From Alphaproteobacteria bacterium (GTDB lineage Bacteria; Pseudomonadota; Alphaproteobacteria; UBA8366): DNA of 64,000 nucleotides. The translations under genes were made by a program, and so were the position numbers. This document shows positions 27,521 through 35,647 of the stretch, piece by piece. Under the pieces are notes generated by a model. The model was not told the DNA's origin, ran no database searches, and saw only the letters and a program-made list of their open reading frames with translations. Numbering within the stretch: the first letter of the stretch is position 1; each line of letters starts with the position of its first letter. The stretch lies in assembly GCA_009377445.1 (NCBI GenBank), contig WHUA01000001.1, positions 708,725 through 772,724 on the forward strand, in the 5' to 3' direction.

Positions 27521-28141
27521 TCACCCGCGCCTGCGGAACACCACGCCCAGATTGTTGGCCGGCATTTCGACGGCCTCGTCGAGGTAGAGACCATCGATCT
27601 CCGCCGCTTCGGCAATTTCGTCGAGGTCGCGGACGCCCCAGCGCGCGTCCTGGGCGCGGAGCGAGCGGTCGAAGGCTTCGTTGCTGGCCGCGGTGTGCCG
27701 GCCGGCGCGCTTGAACGGTCCATAGAGGAAAAGCGGCGCCCGCGCGGGAAGCGTCCGCGCGCCGCCCCGGAGAAGGGCCAAGCAGTCGCCCCACGGGGCC
27801 ACATGGATCATGTTGATCGCAACCATGGCGTCCGCCCGTGCGATCGGCCAATCGGCGCTGCCGGCGTCGAGCAGCGCGGGCGGGAGAATGTTGGCGGCGC
27901 CGCTTGCGGCGGCGTGCGCGACGATGCTGGAAAGCAGGGCCGGTTCGCGGTCCGAGGGCTGCCACGCGATCCCCGGCAGGTGAGTGGCGAAGTAGGCCGC
28001 GTGCTCGCCCGATCCGCTGGCGATCTCCAGCACGACCCCGGCGCGCGGCAGGACGCGGGCGAGGACGGCCAGGATCGGATCGCGATTCCGCTGCGTGGCG
28101 GGATAGCGCAATCCGGCTGCGGATCGTGGTGTCTCGGGCAA
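27521..28141 (-). CDS. DUF938 SAM-dependent methyltransferase-like protein
   Basis: About 206 residues from TTG 28141, which has GGAAGG 9 nt upstream. RYPATQRNRDPILAVLARVLP and LEIASGSGEHAAYFATHLP (AdoMet motif I) are the DUF938 hallmarks, with FLYGPFKR and WGVRDLDEI later. Target unknown. No ATG or GTG exists in frame near the expected start; TTGs at 28267, 28141 and 28111 are alternatives. Tail-to-tail with hslR, 8 bp apart. Confidence 0.85.
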   Translation of the reverse strand: MPETPRSAAGLRYPATQRNRDPILAVLARVLPRAGVVLEIASGSGEHAAYFATHLPGIAWQPSDREPALLSSIVAHAAASGAANILPPALLDAGSADWPIARADAMVAINMIHVAPWGDCLALLRGGARTLPARAPLFLYGPFKRAGRHTAASNEAFDRSLRAQDARWGVRDLDEIAEAAEIDGLYLDEAVEMPANNLGVVFRRRG

Positions 28142-28266
28142 GCGCGCGGGCCTTCCAATGGGACGGGTAACGCCCCAGATTATGCCGGGCGGGGGATAAT
28201 GACCAACGTTCGCAGTGTGGCAATTAGTTTGTTTTCCGCCCTGCCGATCTGTGCTACGCCCGGACA

Positions 28267-28779
28267 ATGCTTGAGCTTATCAAAGGGATACTGAACGGGC
28301 GTCTCCGTTCGGACGGGCCGGTCGCCGGCCGGGAGCTCGACGGTCTGCATCAGGCGGTTGCAGCGCTCCTGATCGAGGCCGCGCGGCTCGACGGCCGGTT
28401 CGGGGCGGAGGAGCGAAGCCGGATCGCGGCGCTGCTGTCCCGCCGCTTCTCGCTTTCCGGCGACCAGGTGGGGGCGCTGATCGAGACGGCGACCCGGAAA
28501 AGCGAGGAGTCGGTCGACAGCTACGCTTTCACCCAGCGCATCTCCCGCCGGTTCGACCATGAGGACAGGGTCGGCATCGTGGAAATGCTGTGGGAGGTGG
28601 CCTACGCCGACGGCGCGCTGCACGCTTACGAAGGGAACCTGTTGCGTCGTGTGGCCGGTCTTTTGTATGTCACTGATCAGGAAAGTGGAGCGGCCCGGAA
28701 GCGGGTCGTCGATCGGAATGGCGCAAAACGGAAAAGGGACGATGGGCGTTTGCCGGACCCGGCCGCTGGCGCAAAATAA
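28267..28779 (+). CDS. TerB-family (tellurite resistance-like) protein
   Basis: 170 residues. The helical TerB-like domain covers residues 25-140: LHQAVAALLIEAARLDGRFGAEERSRIAALL and IVEMLWEVAYADGALHAYEGNLLRRVAGLL, with acidic residues placed as in metal-binding TerB proteins. No other ter genes are nearby, so tellurite resistance should not be assumed. Basic, low-complexity C-terminal tail. It lies 24 bp upstream of fdxA. Confidence 0.83.
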   Translation: MLELIKGILNGRLRSDGPVAGRELDGLHQAVAALLIEAARLDGRFGAEERSRIAALLSRRFSLSGDQVGALIETATRKSEESVDSYAFTQRISRRFDHEDRVGIVEMLWEVAYADGALHAYEGNLLRRVAGLLYVTDQESGAARKRVVDRNGAKRKRDDGRLPDPAAGAK

Positions 28780-28803
28780 GAATATAGGGGAAGGAGTATC
28801 CTA

Positions 28804-29139
28804 ATGACGTACGTCGTCACCGAGAGCTGCATCAAGTGCAAGTATCAGGATTGCGTCGAAGTCTGCCCCGTCGACTGTTTCTACGTGGGCGCAAACATGC
28901 TGGTCATTCATCCCGACGAATGCATCGACTGCGGCGTGTGCGAGCCGGAATGCCCGGCCGAGGCGATCGTCCCCGATACCGACGGCGAAGCGGAGAAGTG
29001 GCTCGAGCTGAACCGGGACTACTCGACGAAATGGCCGAACATCACGCGCAAGGGCGACGCCCCGGCGGACGCCGACGCGTTCAAGGACGAAGCCGGTAAA
29101 TTCGACAAGTACTTCAGCCCGGATCCCGGCAAGGGCTGA
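28804..29139 (+). CDS. fdxA: 7Fe ferredoxin FdxA
   Basis: 111 residues. Cys pattern [18 protein letters not shown] and [12 protein letters not shown] matches the [3Fe-4S]/[4Fe-4S] ferredoxins of the FdxA type, with the usual C-terminal extension ([16 protein letters not shown]). Cytoplasmic electron carrier; partner not visible here. Ribosome-binding site AAGGAG 10 nt upstream. Confidence 0.96.
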   Translation: MTYVVTESCIKCKYQDCVEVCPVDCFYVGANMLVIHPDECIDCGVCEPECPAEAIVPDTDGEAEKWLELNRDYSTKWPNITRKGDAPADADAFKDEAGKFDKYFSPDPGKG

Positions 29140-29467
29140 GATGGTTCGGCTTCGGCCGGTTTGCGGCGTTTTGCCGCGCGGCGCCGGGCCCGGCGATGTG
29201 GGCCTGGGAAAATCGCCATTTTTGTGATATATTTACAACGATATCGCTTCGGTGGGATTTGGCTGAAGGCGGGCGCAACGGCCCTCGCCCGTATGGCGCC
29301 CCGCAGAACAGGACTTCCCGGGGTTGCCTCAATCCCAATGACGAAATGACGGTGCTCGAGGTGGCGGCGGCCTGTGGCCGCTGTCCGAGGTGCGGATGTC
29401 GCTATTCCGCGGGGAGCCGGACGCCGTCGGACAAACAGCGGACTTGAAACGACTCAGAGAAGCACAA
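29140..29467. other. 328-bp intergenic region between fdxA and carD
   Basis: No convincing gene. It contains GC-rich palindromic sequence (near 29180) after fdxA, then an AT-rich stretch (about 29215-29245) that may hold the carD promoter. Short open frames here lack good start signals. Confidence 0.5.
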
Positions 29468-29965
29468 ATGAACGCACGAGTGACTTTCAAAAAGAACGAC
29501 TGGGTGGTGTACCCGACCCACGGAGTCGGCAAGGTGACCGGTATCGAGGATCAGGAGATCGAGGGATTCGCTCTCAAGCTCCTCGTGATCAGCTTTGAAA
29601 AAGACCGGATGACGCTCCGCGTGCCGCTCGGCAAGGCCGAGGATTCCGGCCTGCGCAAGCTCTCCTCGAAGGAGGAGATGAAGACGGCGCTGAAGACGCT
29701 CAAGGGACGGAGCCGCGTGCGCCGCACCATGTGGAGCCGCCGCGCCCAGGAATACGAAGCCAAGATCAACTCCGGCGACCCGGTGTCGATCGCCGAGGTC
29801 GTGCGTGATCTGCACCGCAGCGCCGGGCAGCCGGATCAGTCCTACAGCGAGCGGCAGATCTACCAGGCCGCTCTGGAGAGGCTTTCGCGCGAGCTGGCGG
29901 CGGTCGAGTCGATCGACGAAGAGGCGGCCGCGCAGAAGCTTGAGGAAATGCTCAAGGCCGCATAG
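29468..29965 (+). CDS. carD: CarD family transcriptional regulator
   Basis: 165 residues from ATG 29468. The RNA-polymerase-interacting domain is FKKNDWVVYPTHGVGKVTGIE...LVISFEKDRMTLRVPL, followed by the helical DNA-binding part with MWSRRAQEYEAKINSGDPVSIAEVVRDL. CarD binds the RNA polymerase beta subunit and stabilises promoter open complexes. Located upstream of a phosphoesterase-like gene and an rpoH-type gene. Confidence 0.95.
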   Translation: MNARVTFKKNDWVVYPTHGVGKVTGIEDQEIEGFALKLLVISFEKDRMTLRVPLGKAEDSGLRKLSSKEEMKTALKTLKGRSRVRRTMWSRRAQEYEAKINSGDPVSIAEVVRDLHRSAGQPDQSYSERQIYQAALERLSRELAAVESIDEEAAAQKLEEMLKAA

Positions 29966-30049
29966 GGTCGTTCCGGAAGACGCGACAACGGCGCGCCGGT
30001 CCTCCAAGGAGGCATTGCGTGGCGAGCGTGTCTGCTCTGCGGGGGGTGC

Positions 30050-30919
30050 ATGGCAGAATTCGGTATGGCGGCGGGGCGGCTTGGCGAGCCGGGCCCCGAA
30101 CGCGCAGGTGGACGCGCGGAGCGCACGGGCCCTGGCGCGGTCATTTGCAATGCGCGGCGGATCTGGGCTGTTGGGGCGGTGCATGGCGAGGCGGCGCGGC
30201 TCGGCGCGCTGCACGATGTTCTGGCCGGACGGATCGAATACGGCGATTGCATCGTTTATCTGGGCGATCTGCTCGGTTACGGCCCCGAGATTGCCGAGAC
30301 GGTGGATGAATTGCTGCGATTTCGCGGGGCGTTTCTCGCGCGGCCGCCATTCGTCCACGAGGACGATTTTATATGCCTGCGTGGCCAGCAGGAGGAGATC
30401 TGGCAGAAGCTTCTGCAGATCCAGTTTGCGGTCAATCCGCTCGAGGTGATCGATTGGGCGCTGGCGCACGGCGCTGACGCCACCATCCGCGCCTATGGCG
30501 GCGATGCCGTGAGCGCCCGGTCCGCGGCGCGTGGCGGCGCGCTGGCGCTGACGCGCTGGGCCGGCGAGATGCGCGAGAGGATGCGGCGGTGTCCGGGTCA
30601 CATCGCGATGCTCAACGGCCTCCGGCGTTCGGCGCGCACCGATGGAGGCGGGCTTTTGTTCGTCAATGCCGGCATCGACCCCGGCCGGGCCTTTGCCGAA
30701 CAGACCGACGGGTTCTGGTGGGAAAGCCGCGGTTTCGAATCCATCGCCGGGCCCTATGCCGGGTTCCGCCTGGTGATCCGCGGGCTGGACCCGGTCCGCC
30801 GCGGGTTTGCTGCGACGCCTTGGTCCGTCACGGTGGACGGCGGCTGCGGCTTCGGCGGCCCGCTCATCGGGCTGTGCCTCGCGCCGTCGGGCGAGGTCCT
30901 CGACCGGATCGAGGCATAG
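30050..30919 (+). CDS. Degenerate metallophosphoesterase (calcineurin-like) protein
   Basis: 289 residues. The layout is that of PPP-type phosphoesterases: an N-terminal IWAVGAVHGEAARLGALHDVL, then YLGDLLGYGPE, then CLRGQQEE, and a late FVNAGIDPGR. The usual metal-ligand motifs GDxHG and GNHE are changed to GAVHG (residues 42-46) and GQQEE (112-116), while the Asp of LGD (73) remains. Most metal ligands are therefore missing, and activity is doubtful. It lies between carD and rpoH on the same strand. Start ATG 30050, preceded by a GGGGGG-rich sequence. Confidence 0.65.
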   Translation: MAEFGMAAGRLGEPGPERAGGRAERTGPGAVICNARRIWAVGAVHGEAARLGALHDVLAGRIEYGDCIVYLGDLLGYGPEIAETVDELLRFRGAFLARPPFVHEDDFICLRGQQEEIWQKLLQIQFAVNPLEVIDWALAHGADATIRAYGGDAVSARSAARGGALALTRWAGEMRERMRRCPGHIAMLNGLRRSARTDGGGLLFVNAGIDPGRAFAEQTDGFWWESRGFESIAGPYAGFRLVIRGLDPVRRGFAATPWSVTVDGGCGFGGPLIGLCLAPSGEVLDRIEA

Positions 30920-31130
30920 CGCGGCCGGATCGACCCTATGGTCCGATCAGGTATCCGGGCTTTGCTGTTAAAGTTTATTCAAATTTGCGTGATATTCTTT
31001 ATTTGCATATCAGCCTCTATCAAAAATATTAGAACGATTCCATAAAAAGGGTTCTTAAAACCCGACTAATTTGATAATATATTCAAACCGACCGGCTAGG
31101 CTGGTCATGGCAACGCCGAAAGGATGTGTC
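30920..31130 (+). promoter_or_regulatory. AT-rich control region upstream of the rpoH-type gene
   Basis: Bases 30965-31090 are far richer in A/T than the rest of the window and contain a small hairpin (GGGTT/AACCC, 31049-31063) and the AT-only stretch around 31078. A regulated promoter is likely, but no specific -35/-10 pair can be chosen with confidence. Confidence 0.5.
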
Positions 31131-32036
31131 ATGGCATACAGAGACGATCCCGAGACCCAGCGCGCGAACCTCCAGTTCATTCGCGCCGCGATGCGCGAAC
31201 CCTTGCTCGAGCGCGAGGTGGAGTATGATTATGCGCGGCGCTGGCGCGAACAGGGCGACGAGGAAGCGCTCCATAAGCTGGTGCGCGCCTACACGCGCCT
31301 GGTCATCAGCCTTGCCGGCAGGTTCCGCAACTACGGCCTGCCGATGGGCGACCTCGTGCAGGAAGGCAACGTCGGCCTGATGCAGGCGGCGGCGCGCTTC
31401 GAGGCGAGCCGCGGCGTGCGCTTCTCGACCTATGCATCCTGGTGGATCCGCTCCGCCATGCAGGACTACATCCTGCGCAACTGGTCGATCGTGCGGACCG
31501 GCACCACCGCCGCGCAGAAGGCGCTGTTCTTCAACCTCCGCCGTTTGCGCGCGCGCATCAGCGAGGATACGGGCGGACAGCTCAGCCAGGAAGGCCGCGA
31601 GTTCATCGCCACGGAACTGAACGTGCCGCTGGCGGACGTCGAGACGATGGAAGTACGCCTCGGGGCGAGCGACCAGTCGCTCAACGCGCCGCTCGCGGAA
31701 GAAGGCGACGGCAACTGGCAGGACTTCCTCGCCGACACGCGGCCGACGCCGGAAGAAGTCGTCACCGGGCTGCGCGACGCCGAGACCCGCTCCCGCTGGC
31801 TGAACGAAGCGCTGACCGAGCTCAGCGCGCGCGAGCAGACGATCATCCGTCAGCGCCGCCTGCAGGAAGACGGGGCGACGCTGGAGGAGCTCGGCCGGTC
31901 GCTCGGCGTCAGCAAGGAACGCGTGCGCCAGCTCGAGCAGCGGGCGCTGGAGAAGTTGCGCAGCCACATCGAGCGGCGGATCGAGCACAGGCCGGAAGAG
32001 CCGGGCGACCTGATGGTCGAGATGGTCGACGCCTGA
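31131..32036 (+). CDS. rpoH: RNA polymerase sigma factor RpoH-type (heat-shock sigma-32 family)
   Basis: 301 residues from ATG 31131 (AAAGGA upstream). Region 2 shows AYTRLVISLAGRFRNYGLPMGDLVQEGNVGLMQAAARFEASRGVRFSTYASWWIRSAMQDYILR (in parts), the RpoH box is ALFFNLRRLR, and region 4 is TLEELGRSLGVSKERVRQLEQRALEKL. These identify sigma-32. Alphaproteobacteria often carry two or more RpoH proteins; this may be the RpoH2 type, which responds to oxidative stress, but that assignment is inference. Two in-frame upstream ATGs lack good ribosome-binding sites. Confidence 0.92.
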   Translation: MAYRDDPETQRANLQFIRAAMREPLLEREVEYDYARRWREQGDEEALHKLVRAYTRLVISLAGRFRNYGLPMGDLVQEGNVGLMQAAARFEASRGVRFSTYASWWIRSAMQDYILRNWSIVRTGTTAAQKALFFNLRRLRARISEDTGGQLSQEGREFIATELNVPLADVETMEVRLGASDQSLNAPLAEEGDGNWQDFLADTRPTPEEVVTGLRDAETRSRWLNEALTELSAREQTIIRQRRLQEDGATLEELGRSLGVSKERVRQLEQRALEKLRSHIERRIEHRPEEPGDLMVEMVDA

Positions 32037-32069
32037 GTTTCCCCACCTGAGTTTCGTCGGTAGACGGGT

Positions 32070-32879
32070 TTAACGAGCGGCCGGGCTTTGCCCGGCCGTT
32101 TCGATTTGTTCGGGGTGCGTCGCCTCGATCAATGGCCCGTTCCAGGACTTGATCCAGCCGCGCACGCGAATGCGGCGCCCTTCGAGGTCCTTCAGCGCCA
32201 TGCCGGCGGCGCGGAACGCTTTGTTGTCGCGGCTTTTCACGAGCACGGTGAAGTCGCTCCGCCAGTCCGCCCCGAAATTGAGGAAGGTCTTGCCCTTGCG
32301 CTCCGCCACGTCGCGCACCGTGCCCTCGACGAGCTGGAAGCTGTCGGCGTCGCGCGCCACCGTCTCCGGCGTGCGTATAGCATAGTAGGGGTGCGACCAG
32401 ATGCCGCGTTTCGCCGCGCGCGCGGCGCGCTCGATCGCCAGCATTTCCGCAATTGCGCTGCGATTGTCCTCGAAGGTGTAGACCCGCGCCATGCCTTGGG
32501 CGAGCATCGCCCCCTGAATCCAGCGTCCGGTTTCCGCGTCCGTCAGATGCGCCAGCAGGCGGCGGTGGCGGTCGGTTTCGCGCCCGCCGTAATAGAGCGC
32601 GAGCCGCCGGCCGAGCGCGAGCCGTTCGAGCGCCGCCTTGGCGTCGCCGGCAAGCGGCCAGGTCTTGAAGCCGCGCCGGCCGAGCGGCAGCTTCGGGGAC
32701 TGCAGGCCGACCAGCCGCACTTCGCGGCCATCGTCCAGCGTCAGCGTGTCGCCGTCGATGACCTCGACCGCCATGGCCGAGCCGCCGGCCTTCAGGCCGC
32801 CGGGAAGCAGGATCTCGTCCGCGCCGGCCGCGAAGGGCGTGCCGGCAAGAACGAGGAGAATGAACAGGCGGCGTAGCAT
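32070..32879 (-). CDS. Secreted thermonuclease (SNase-like) protein
   Basis: 269 residues from ATG 32879 with a signal peptide (MLRRLFILLVLAGTPFAAGA). The SNase-like domain includes AVEVIDGDTLTLDDGREVRLVGLQSP, GRLLAHL-type sequence (DRHRRLLAHLTD) and IERAARAAKRGIWSHPYY. A C-terminal OB-like extension follows (FLNFGADWRSDFTVLVKS). Family members hydrolyse nucleic acids; the catalytic Arg and Glu are not all obvious here. Convergent with rpoH, and its 3' end contains the terminator hairpin. Confidence 0.85.
   Translation of the reverse strand: MLRRLFILLVLAGTPFAAGADEILLPGGLKAGGSAMAVEVIDGDTLTLDDGREVRLVGLQSPKLPLGRRGFKTWPLAGDAKAALERLALGRRLALYYGGRETDRHRRLLAHLTDAETGRWIQGAMLAQGMARVYTFEDNRSAIAEMLAIERAARAAKRGIWSHPYYAIRTPETVARDADSFQLVEGTVRDVAERKGKTFLNFGADWRSDFTVLVKSRDNKAFRAAGMALKDLEGRRIRVRGWIKSWNGPLIEATHPEQIETAGQSPAAR
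32078..32101 (+). terminator. Terminator hairpin for rpoH, inside the SNase 3' end
   Basis: Perfect 9-bp stem CGGCCGGGC/GCCCGGCCG with loop TTT, followed by TTT. It is 42 bp after the rpoH stop and overlaps the last codons of the convergent nuclease gene. Confidence 0.75.
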
Positions 32880-33024
32880 CGGTCCAGTATATGCGGGACG
32901 GACGCCCTGTCCGCAAAGGAGACTTTGCACCGGCTGCGGGCGCGGCTTAGATTTGTCGCAGCGGCTGTGCGCCGGCCCGCAGCGGCCGCATCATCCGCAG
33001 AGCCAGTTCAACGAGTCCAAGACA

Positions 33025-33984
33025 GTGGAAGCCGTCGTCCAAATCGATCTCTATCCCGACATCGAGCCATACGAGACGGGCTGGCTCCGCGTCGACGACC
33101 GCCACACGATGTATTGGGAGCAGTCCGGCAACCGCAACGGCGTGCCGGCGCTGTTCCTGCACGGCGGTCCCGGGTCGGGCGCCACGCCGGCGCACCGCCG
33201 CTTCTTCGATTCGTCGCACTACCGTATCGTCGTGTTCGACCAGCGCGGCGCCGGCCGCTCCACCCCGCTGGGTGAGCTCACCGACAACACGACGGGCCAT
33301 CTCGTCGGCGATATCGAAGCGCTGCGCAAGCGTCTCGGTATCGAGCGTTGGCTCGTGTTCGGCGGCTCATGGGGCTCCAGCCTGGGGCTCGCCTATGCGG
33401 AGGCGCATCCCGAGCGCTGCCTCGCCCTGGTGCTGCGCGGCGTTTTTCTGTGTCGCCAGTCCGAGGTCGACTGGTTCATGATCGGCATGCGCCGGATTTT
33501 TCCGGAAGCCTGGCGCCGCTTCGCCGAATACCTGCCGCCGGAAGAGCGGCACGACCTGCTGGCGGGCTATTACCGCCGGCTTACCGACCCGAGCCCCGAT
33601 GTGCACATGGCGGCGGCGCGGGTCTGGAGCCAATACGAGGGCGCCTGCTCGACGCTGCGCCCGAACCCCGAGACGGTGGCCGCGTTCGGCGATCCGCGGG
33701 TTGCGCTCGGCCTCGCGCGGATCGAAGCGCATTACTTCACGAACCGCATGTTCATGCCGGAGGGGCAATTGCTGCACGACGCGCACCGCCTCGCCGACAT
33801 TCCCGGCGTGATCGTACAGGGCCGCTACGACGTGGTCTGCCCGATCCTGTCAGCGGACGAGCTGGCCCGCGCCTGGCCGAAGTCGGATTACATCATCGTT
33901 CCCGACGCCGGGCACTCGGCGATGGAGCCCGGCATCCGGGCGGCGCTGCTGGAGGCGACCAACCATTTCCGCAATCTCGGGTGA
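33025..33984 (+). CDS. pip: Proline iminopeptidase
   Basis: 319 residues from GTG 33025. Alpha/beta-hydrolase with LFLHGGPGSG, the nucleophile elbow GGSWGSSLGLAYA, and the catalytic His in DAGHSAMEPG. DQRGAGRSTP is typical of the S33 prolyl aminopeptidase family. It removes N-terminal proline from peptides in the cytoplasm. No signal peptide. A long in-frame extension upstream is non-homologous and is ignored. Confidence 0.93.
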   Translation: MEAVVQIDLYPDIEPYETGWLRVDDRHTMYWEQSGNRNGVPALFLHGGPGSGATPAHRRFFDSSHYRIVVFDQRGAGRSTPLGELTDNTTGHLVGDIEALRKRLGIERWLVFGGSWGSSLGLAYAEAHPERCLALVLRGVFLCRQSEVDWFMIGMRRIFPEAWRRFAEYLPPEERHDLLAGYYRRLTDPSPDVHMAAARVWSQYEGACSTLRPNPETVAAFGDPRVALGLARIEAHYFTNRMFMPEGQLLHDAHRLADIPGVIVQGRYDVVCPILSADELARAWPKSDYIIVPDAGHSAMEPGIRAALLEATNHFRNLG

Positions 33985-33995
33985 GGGGGACGACG

Positions 33996-34526
33996 GTGGA
34001 GAGGATGTTCGGCATGGCCGCCCGGATCGCGGGCGGCGCTCTCGTTCTGCTGGCGCTCGCGCCCGCGCCGGCGCGGGCGGACGAAGAGCCGGGGCACCTG
34101 AAGCTCTCGGCCGGCGCGATCGGTGTCATCCCGTCCGACCGTGACAACGCCGGCTATTTCAGCTTCGAATACCGCGCCGGGCCGAGCTGGGATTTCTGGC
34201 ACATCCGGCCGTCCTTCGGCGTGGCGGCGACGACCGATGCCTCGCTCTACGGCTGGACCGCCCTCAACCTCGACATTTTTTTCGGCGCGCGCCTCGTGCT
34301 CACGCCGAGCAGCGGGGTCGGCCTCTATTACGACGGCGATGGCCAGGACCTGGGCAGCGCGGTCGAGTTCCGCAACGGCGCGGAGCTCGCCTGGCGCTTT
34401 GACGACCGCAGCCGCGCCGGAATCGGCATGCACTATCTCTCGAACTACGGCATCGGCGACGACGACCCCGGCACGACCACGATGACGGTTTTCTATGCCC
34501 ACCCGCTGCATGCGCTGCTGCCGTGA
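33996..34526 (+). CDS. PagL-like acyloxyacyl hydrolase (lipid A deacylase family)
   Basis: 176 residues: signal peptide (to APARA) and an outer-membrane beta-barrel-like domain with alternating aromatic pattern. The C-terminal GMHYLSNYGIGDDDPGTTTMTVFYAHPL corresponds to the PagL active-site region, with His146 and Ser149 present. The Glu expected shortly after appears to be Thr. The family removes the 3-position acyl chain of lipid A. GTG 33996 has GAGGGGGA upstream; ATG 34005 and 34014 are alternatives. Twelve bp downstream of pip. Confidence 0.75.
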   Translation: MERMFGMAARIAGGALVLLALAPAPARADEEPGHLKLSAGAIGVIPSDRDNAGYFSFEYRAGPSWDFWHIRPSFGVAATTDASLYGWTALNLDIFFGARLVLTPSSGVGLYYDGDGQDLGSAVEFRNGAELAWRFDDRSRAGIGMHYLSNYGIGDDDPGTTTMTVFYAHPLHALLP

Positions 34527-34569
34527 CCGTTCAAATGCCCGCGCCGGATATGCTATAAGGCCGCCAAGC

Positions 34570-34646
34570 GCGCCCGTAGCTCAGCTGGATAGAGCACCAG
34601 ATTCCTAATCTGGGGGTCACAGGTTCAAGTCCTGTCGGGCGCGCCA
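34570..34646 (+). tRNA. tRNA-Arg(CCU)
   Basis: 77 nt. Acceptor GCGCCCG/CGGGCGC with encoded CCA, D-arm with AGCTCAGCTGGATAGAGC, anticodon stem CCAGA/TCTGG with loop TTCCTAA (anticodon CCT at 34604-34606), and T-arm ACAGG-TTCAAGT-CCTGT. A toxin gene's stop codon directly abuts its 3' CCA. Confidence 0.98.
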
Positions 34647-35213
34647 TTATGATGGAACGGTCCTTCGCGCCGCCATGCTTTCGCGCCATGCGGGCCAGTT
34701 TACGTCGAAGCTTTCTTTGACAGTAACTGCATCGCGATCCTTCAGCCGGTCCAGGAACAGAACCAGATTGGCGCAAGGCCATCTGGCGCTTGGAACCAAC
34801 AGCGCATCGTAATCCAGGAATCGGGCTGCCGAGCCGACCTCTCTGGTGCGGGCGTAGGCGCCTTTTTGGAATTCATCCGGTTTCACGCCCAGCGGACCGA
34901 GCGCTGCGATATCGGCAAAGGCCAATGTCCGCTCCGTGGACACGCCGAGCCTGCAAATCTTCACATGCGACGAAGAGAATACCGGAGCCTTCGACAGATG
35001 GGAGTAGACCTCGGCCATGGCGCCGAACTGCTCCAAGCTCGTATAGAGTGCCTCGAAGTCATTCGGCGGATGCCACCGGCCTCCGGCGGTGCTGCCGGCG
35101 AGCGGGTTTCGTGTCGCCCAGGCGACGCGCCAGACGATCCCTGCGAATGGCCCATGCTCCATCGACTCCAGAGCATCCAATAGGTCGGGATCGTGGGCGT
35201 GTTCGGCGGGCAC
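34647..35213 (-). CDS. RES-domain toxin
   Basis: 188 residues from GTG 35213. The RES domain is visible as VWRVAWATRNPLAGSTAGGRWHPPND and ALYTSLEQFGAMAEVYSHL, with Arg, Glu and later Ser residues as in the family. RES toxins deplete cellular NAD+ by degrading it. The gene starts 2 bp after the antitoxin stop (TGA-AC-GTG), so the pair is co-translated. Its stop TAA is directly adjacent to the tRNA-Arg 3' end. Confidence 0.9.
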   Translation of the reverse strand: MPAEHAHDPDLLDALESMEHGPFAGIVWRVAWATRNPLAGSTAGGRWHPPNDFEALYTSLEQFGAMAEVYSHLSKAPVFSSSHVKICRLGVSTERTLAFADIAALGPLGVKPDEFQKGAYARTREVGSAARFLDYDALLVPSARWPCANLVLFLDRLKDRDAVTVKESFDVNWPAWRESMAARRTVPS

Positions 35214-35215
35214 GT

Positions 35216-35554
35216 TCAGAGATAAGTCAGATCGCCCAGACGCTCGATCGCTTCGAGGACCAACTCGGTCTGCTGATCGTGGATCAGGTCGATGGCGCGC
35301 CGCCCGTTCAATAGCTCGTTCCGTGAGTTCAGCCAGACCCGTATTTCGTCGGGCGCATAAAATTCGGACAGCTTTTCGACCACGAAACGCAGATCGGAAA
35401 GGACGAGTTGCGTCCTGGGTTGCGGCGAATAGGTGCCTGCCGACCAACGCGTGACGGTAGCCTTCGACACGCCGGCAATATTGGCCACGTCGACGCCTTT
35501 GAGGCCGCCGCGATCCCTCAGATCCTCGATTGTCTTGGCAACCGCGTTGCTCAC
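35216..35554 (-). CDS. Xre/MbcA/ParS-type antitoxin
   Basis: 112 residues from GTG 35554. An N-terminal helix-turn-helix (VDVANIAGVSKATVTRWSAGT) is followed by the toxin-binding domain (VVEKLSEFYAPDEIRVWLNSRNELLNGRRAIDLI). The arrangement antitoxin then RES toxin is the standard one. It probably represses its own promoter. Confidence 0.9.
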   Translation of the reverse strand: MSNAVAKTIEDLRDRGGLKGVDVANIAGVSKATVTRWSAGTYSPQPRTQLVLSDLRFVVEKLSEFYAPDEIRVWLNSRNELLNGRRAIDLIHDQQTELVLEAIERLGDLTYL

Positions 35555-35613
35555 GTCCCGACCCCTATGATGCTTCCGGTGCTTCGGACATCAGGAAGCC
35601 GAATTAACATAAT

Positions 35614-35640
35614 TGTTTCATGGAAAATTTTCAAGAAACA
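35614..35640. promoter_or_regulatory. Candidate operator upstream of the toxin-antitoxin pair
   Basis: Palindromic AT-rich sequence: outer TGTTTC/GAAACA and centre GAAAATTTTC. It lies 60 bp upstream of the antitoxin start and just past the ABC ATPase stop. It could be bound by the antitoxin; this is inference from position and symmetry only. Confidence 0.4.
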
Positions 35641-35647
35641 TAAACGC

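Noticed and set aside
29196..29447. Cys-containing 83-residue open frame upstream of carD
   Set aside because: No ribosome-binding site and composition that differs from the coding sequence around it.
29437..29467. CTTGAAAC upstream of carD as an RpoH promoter
   Set aside because: No matching -10 element exists at the required spacing before the start codon.
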